Part shown: positions 60,763 through 64,000 of the stretch, in pieces
How the letters are laid out: every line of letters begins with the position of its first letter
How positions within the stretch are numbered: the first letter of the stretch is position 1
Assembly: GCA_965207025.1 (NCBI GenBank)
Contig: OZ242258.1
Location: 4,340,001-4,404,000 of the forward strand
Length of the DNA: 64,000 bases
From: Bin87 sp034423595
GTDB lineage: Bacteria; Chloroflexota; Dehalococcoidia; Lucifugimonadales; UBA3495
Reading direction: 5' to 3'
Program-made: the position numbers and the translations under genes
The notes under the pieces: model-generated
The model's database searches: none
Told to the model about the DNA's origin: nothing
What the model saw: the letters and a program-made list of their open reading frames with translations, nothing else

Positions 60763-61284
60763 ATGCAAACTGAACTACTTGGCATCAACGTGGGGGAGGG
60801 TCTGGAGGTGAAGGAGCGTTACGTGGGACCGGGCGCCTGTTGGATCGCCCAAAGGCTTTCCCTGCCCGTCAGGTTCGAGCGCGATTGGTTCTGGACCGAG
60901 GCCACCTGCCACGTCGGCGAGAAGGGGGACCGGCTGGCCTTCCGGCAGCGGCCCGACGGCAACGGCATCGACGCCCGCTGCCTCGACGGGGGCTGTTCCC
61001 CCGTGGTGGCGGTTGACGCCCTGGGGTCCCAGGCCCGGTGGCTCCTTCGGGGACCGGCGGCCTACGAGCCCTTGGTCCAGCCGGAGGACCGGTTCCGGTG
61101 GCTCACTGACTGGCCCAGATGGAAGATCGCCCTGTACGGGGCGGCGGCGCTGTCGGTGGCAGTCCCCCTTCTGCTGGGCTATGGCCTGGTGGCCGCCTAT
61201 CTCAACTACGTCGGGTTCAGCGCCGGAGCGTGGCTGATGGCCAAGCTCATCTCGCAGCCGCGGCGAAAGCGCTACCGCCGCTGA
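60763..61284 (+). CDS. Hypothetical membrane-associated protein with Cys motifs
   Basis: A 173-aa protein. The N-terminal 110 residues are soluble with Cys in ACWIAQRLS, ATCHVGEKG and ARCLDGGCSP, possibly metal-binding. Two hydrophobic segments follow (KIALYGAAALSVAVPLLLGY and AAYLNYVGFSAGAWLMAKLI), then a basic tail (QPRRKRYRR). ATG 60763 follows GGAAGGAGGCG; a longer form from ATG 60715 is possible. Not recognised; as accessory membrane protein it could act in mating or exclusion. Confidence 0.68.
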   Translation: MQTELLGINVGEGLEVKERYVGPGACWIAQRLSLPVRFERDWFWTEATCHVGEKGDRLAFRQRPDGNGIDARCLDGGCSPVVAVDALGSQARWLLRGPAAYEPLVQPEDRFRWLTDWPRWKIALYGAAALSVAVPLLLGYGLVAAYLNYVGFSAGAWLMAKLISQPRRKRYRR

Positions 61285-61591
61285 ACGTCCTGAACCACCC
61301 ATAGGCCATTTCCACCACCAGGGTCGGCTCCCACCGGGGCCGGCCCTTCTTCTTTGCCCGCCGCCGGGGGCGTCTCGGGGTCAACGCGGCCGGGGCTGTC
61401 GGCGGATACGCCAACGACGGCAACCGGCGGGCGGACATCGGATGCGTCGGGCTGGGCCCCTTCGCCGGCGGCCATGCGACACGGCAACCACACCACCCAC
61501 GGAGACAGTCCCGGAAGCCGGGACGCCGACTCAAGCGGGACTGTCTCCGAAAGGGGCAGTCCCGCTTTCTTCATCAAAAGGAGGAAGCGAC
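61285..61591 (+). promoter_or_regulatory. Leader region with attenuator-like hairpin
   Basis: No gene is seen. At 61534-61566 a 10-bp stem AGCGGGACTG/CAGTCCCGCT with a 13-base loop is followed by TTCTTC, 25 bases before the start codon of the four-HTH gene. A related sequence, GACAGTCCC...GGGAC, lies at 61504-61523 and could form an alternative pairing. It looks like a terminator or attenuator. Confidence 0.5.
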
Positions 61592-62821
61592 ATGACCAGC
61601 ACCAGCAACAACCAGGAGAACCCCGCGCAGATCACCAGCAACGCTAGGGCCATTCACAAGGGAAAGATTGACAGCCGGAGCATCGGCAACGCCGCGCAGG
61701 GCCAGGAGCGCCCGGCTCCGGCTGGTAACGAGGCGGCCAACAGGGGCAGGGCCGAGAGCGAGCTCCGGGCGGCGGCCAGGAGGCGCGGCCTCACCCTCAA
61801 GGAACTGGCCTCCCTGATGGGCGTCAACTACGGCCACCTGTGCACCGTGGCCAACGGCCACCGGCCCTGGACCTCCAATATGGCGGAAAGGGTCAGGGCG
61901 GTCCTGGGCGAGGTCCCGGGGCAGGGCATCGTCTACCGCCAGGGCGGCGCGGTCACCGGCGAGAGCAGTGTCATCCGGGAGCGGGCCAGGGAAAAGGGAC
62001 TGACCCTGAAGGACCTGGCTGTGGTGGTGGGGATGTCCTACCGCTACATGACCCAGGTGGCAAGGGGTCAACGGACCATGAGCCCGTCGATGCAAACCCG
62101 GGTCGAGTCGGCCCTGGGCGGGCCGGCGGAGATTGCCTCCGCCGTGTGCGCCAACCGGCAGGGGAGCATCCCCAGCGGCGGCAGCAACTACCTGCGGGAA
62201 CGGGCCCGGGAAATGGGACTGAGCATGGGGGAACTGGCTGACCTGGTGGGGTTGAGTCGCGGGTTTATGTCAGACGTGGCCCGGGGCCGCCGGAACCTGA
62301 GCCCCAAAATGCAGGCGCGAGTGGAGAAGGTCCTGGAGGCTCCCGTCAGGGTCGAGGCCGCCCAGCCGCCCACCGTGGACCCCAGGACGCTGTGGGACCG
62401 CATGGAGGCCCACGGCATATCCCAGAACGAGGCGGCCCGGCGGGCCGGAATCAGCCCTGCCATGCTGTCGCAGATCATGAACGGCCAGCGTACCCCCTCG
62501 GGGAAGGTGCTCAGGCAGCTGCACGAGGTGCTGTTCCGGCCCTCGGCGGCGGAGCTGGTGGCCCCGGTGGAGTTGAAGGTCATGGGTTGGAAGAAGGACG
62601 GGCGCAACGGAGTGGTGATACGCGGCGCCGGCGGACCCGGCGCCGGTGGCAACAACCCCGGCGGCGGCACCGTGCGCATCGGAGGGCGGGTGCCCTGGGG
62701 CGCCGAGGTCCAGTACGCCTATACATCCGGCTACGACAGCCACGGACGGGTCTCGGTGAATCACCTGGTGGACGAGCGGGGTTGCTCTGCTCTGCTGAAG
62801 AAGCCGGGGACGGCCGGATAG
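61592..62821 (+). CDS. Protein with four tandem XRE-like helix-turn-helix domains
   Basis: A 409-aa protein. Four similar HTH units can be read: about 56-106 (RRGLTLKELASLMGVNYGHL), 127-176 (EKGLTLKDLAVVVGMSYRYM), 201-250 (EMGLSMGELADLVGLSRGFM) and 268-316 (AHGISQNEAARRAGISPAML). They are joined by 20-25-residue linkers. A C-terminal part of about 85 residues contains a Gly-rich hinge and a beta-rich segment (RVPWGAEVQYAYTSGYDSHG). XRE regulators normally have a single HTH and dimerise. ATG 61592 has AAAGGAGGAAG upstream. Confidence 0.85.
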   Translation: MTSTSNNQENPAQITSNARAIHKGKIDSRSIGNAAQGQERPAPAGNEAANRGRAESELRAAARRRGLTLKELASLMGVNYGHLCTVANGHRPWTSNMAERVRAVLGEVPGQGIVYRQGGAVTGESSVIRERAREKGLTLKDLAVVVGMSYRYMTQVARGQRTMSPSMQTRVESALGGPAEIASAVCANRQGSIPSGGSNYLRERAREMGLSMGELADLVGLSRGFMSDVARGRRNLSPKMQARVEKVLEAPVRVEAAQPPTVDPRTLWDRMEAHGISQNEAARRAGISPAMLSQIMNGQRTPSGKVLRQLHEVLFRPSAAELVAPVELKVMGWKKDGRNGVVIRGAGGPGAGGNNPGGGTVRIGGRVPWGAEVQYAYTSGYDSHGRVSVNHLVDERGCSALLKKPGTAG

Positions 62822-62865
62822 GGACCTGAGGCGGACCGCTGGTGAACGCTGGGCGGAATACCCGG

Positions 62866-63189
62866 CTAGAACAAGGACCTGACCACGGCCAGGACCTCGG
62901 CGGTCTTGGCGTCGGTCAGCCGGGCCACGGTGTTCCCGAATATCCGCTCGTTCATGGTCATCATCCGGTCCGGGCGCACCCAACTGCGTTCGTTCAGCCG
63001 CCCGGCCGCCAGGTCGGGCGGCGCAAGGGCGATCTGGCGGCTGTTCGGCAATAGCTGGGTGGTCACCTGGCATACCATCCAATCCGACTGGTTGGCGTAG
63101 CCCACGTCGGCAACCAGCAGGCCGGGGCGCAGTTTGGCGTTTCTCATGTCGGTGTAGGGGAAGCGCACGATGACGATGTTGCCCACCAT
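62866..63189 (-). CDS. PemK/MazF-family toxin-like endoribonuclease
   Basis: A 107-aa protein with the PemK/MazF fold: GNIVIVRFPYTDMRNAKLRPGL, a central VCQVTTQL strand, and WVRPDRMMTMNERIF. Members cleave mRNA and pair with a small antitoxin, but no antitoxin gene is adjacent: the gene begins 3 bases after the stop of the type ISP enzyme on the same strand. It may therefore act with the restriction system rather than as a classical toxin-antitoxin module. Confidence 0.85.
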   Translation of the reverse strand: MVGNIVIVRFPYTDMRNAKLRPGLLVADVGYANQSDWMVCQVTTQLLPNSRQIALAPPDLAAGRLNERSWVRPDRMMTMNERIFGNTVARLTDAKTAEVLAVVRSLF

Positions 63190-63192
63190 CGG

Positions 63193-63999
63193 TTACTTTC
63201 CGGCGTTGCGGATGTCCGGCAGCGCCGCCAGCCAAGCCTGGTATTCAGGGTCGTCGTCCGGACCGCCCGGCTCGCCGAACCATTGGGCCAGCCCCAGCGT
63301 CTCCCACTCCCGCCGGTCCCGGTCGCCGGACACCACCAGCAACTCCCCGTCCCAATAGGCCATGCTCCTGACGATCTCCGCCGTCTTCATGCTGACGGCG
63401 CACACCCGCCCCAGCAGGTCGATCACCCGCTCCTTGTGGTCTGCGAAGCGGTAGGTGTTGAACCGTTCGGCGATGGTGGGGTCCCGGGGCTTGCGCTCCT
63501 TGTACTGGTCCAGCACCCACTCCAGGGCCGAGCGGCTGCCCAGTTGGTACTCCCACGCCTCCGGCGGAATTCCGCGCAGCGTGGTCTTGTTGTCCAAGAC
63601 AATGGTGCCCTGCTCCTTATCGGCTCTCAGGACCACCCGCCTGGGTTCTCCCTCCAGGTCAACCCGTTCCAGCGGCCAGGGTTCCGCCCGCTCGAACCCG
63701 ACGTGCAGGTCAAGCAGTTCCCGGCCCATGTCTCGCCACAGGCGGAAGTCGTGGTAGAAGGGCAGGCGGGGAAATTCCCGCAGCAGGTCCACCCGATAGT
63801 CATGGCGGTACACCGGATCGTGGAGCACGGCGTAGGTATAGGCAAATATGTCCTCGGCGGTGATGCCCTCCGGCCCGGCCAGCTCGTCGAAAGAGTAGCC
63901 CCACTCCTGGCGATAGTGGTCGTTGAACTGCCGGATGCCCCACTCGGTGATGTTGCAGACCCGCTCCCCTTCGTCGGTGTAGCGGTAGAGGGGCAGGCA
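63193..63999 (-). CDS. Type ISP restriction-modification enzyme, C-terminal part (truncated by the window)
   Basis: The frame is open to the right edge and runs about 268 residues to a normal stop. It carries the family hallmarks of the LlaBIII-type C-terminal target-recognition domain: CLPLYRYTDEGERVCNITEW at the edge, then ITAEDIFAYTYAVLHDPVYR, FPRLPFYHDFRLWRDMGREL and DLHVGFERAEPWP. Complete type ISP proteins of about 1,600 aa join nuclease, helicase, methyltransferase and recognition domains in one chain. The earlier domains must lie beyond the window. Confidence 0.88.
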   Translation of the reverse strand, partial: CLPLYRYTDEGERVCNITEWGIRQFNDHYRQEWGYSFDELAGPEGITAEDIFAYTYAVLHDPVYRHDYRVDLLREFPRLPFYHDFRLWRDMGRELLDLHVGFERAEPWPLERVDLEGEPRRVVLRADKEQGTIVLDNKTTLRGIPPEAWEYQLGSRSALEWVLDQYKERKPRDPTIAERFNTYRFADHKERVIDLLGRVCAVSMKTAEIVRSMAYWDGELLVVSGDRDRREWETLGLAQWFGEPGGPDDDPEYQAWLAALPDIRNAGK

Positions 64000-64000
64000 T

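Larger units (their letters stand above)
41094..64000. mobile_element. Integrative conjugative element, left end at tRNA-Ala, right end beyond the window
   Basis: Immediately after the tRNA lies a large serine recombinase reading toward it, then regulators, a restriction-modification cargo and a full set of type IV secretion genes. Gene content changes completely at this point and the transfer genes are visibly richer in GC. I see no second copy of the tRNA 3' end within the window, so the right attachment site is outside. The exact left crossover point is not resolved; it must fall between the tRNA and 41122. Confidence 0.82.

Overview
The window is high-GC bacterial DNA with a standard code. 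Its repertoire points to Chloroflexota, probably a Dehalococcoidia/SAR202-like lineage: many short-chain dehydrogenase paralogs, a flavin-dependent luciferase-like oxidoreductase, several Uma2 proteins, a UGSC-family protein, and dispersed palindromic repeats of the kind common in that phylum. This placement is an inference from gene content; no rRNA gene is present.

Positions 1-41.0 kb look like host chromosome with mixed catabolic and accessory genes. At the left edge are the end of a peptide-type ABC binding protein and its two permeases, then a PQQ-type beta-propeller, a methyltransferase and an epimerase. Next come a luciferase-like oxidoreductase, an esterase with two complete alpha/beta-hydrolase domains in one chain, a class III aminotransferase and a gamma-glutamyltransferase. 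The middle (18-28 kb) holds a pentapeptide-repeat protein, an IscA-like protein with a Gly/Cys tail, a channel with an abnormal selectivity filter, SDR and Uma2 paralogs, an MFS transporter and a small redox/membrane group. From 28 to 41 kb the main items are a PIN gene pair, a UGSC operon with an in-frame TGA that reads as selenocysteine, an ATPase + DUF4276 pair resembling a defence system, an NHL propeller, a third SDR, a frameshifted GMC oxidoreductase, a thiolase and a VapBC pair.

A tRNA-Ala(TGC) gene ends at 41,093. Immediately beyond it begins an integrative conjugative element that runs off the right edge. It carries a large serine recombinase, a control region of small HTH proteins (three on one strand, facing an XRE + ImmA-like pair across a promoter with a palindromic operator), and a lower-GC cargo of a methyltransferase and a Bpu10I-like endonuclease. 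A long minus-strand transfer operon (58.9 to 48.3 kb) encodes a secreted protein, a TrbL/VirB6-like protein, two VirB2-like pilins, a PrgI fusion, a VirB4 ATPase, a coupling ATPase and a replication-relaxation protein. The right part has accessory genes, a protein with four tandem XRE-type HTH domains, a PemK-type toxin and the C-terminal part of a type ISP restriction-modification enzyme.

The most notable items are the TGA-decoded UGSC gene; palindromic repeats that are translated inside proteins, one of them at the junction of a PrgI fusion; a shared hairpin found upstream of both the recombinase side and the transfer operon; the four-HTH protein; the channel with LPSLE in place of VGYGD; and the ATPase/DUF4276 pair.
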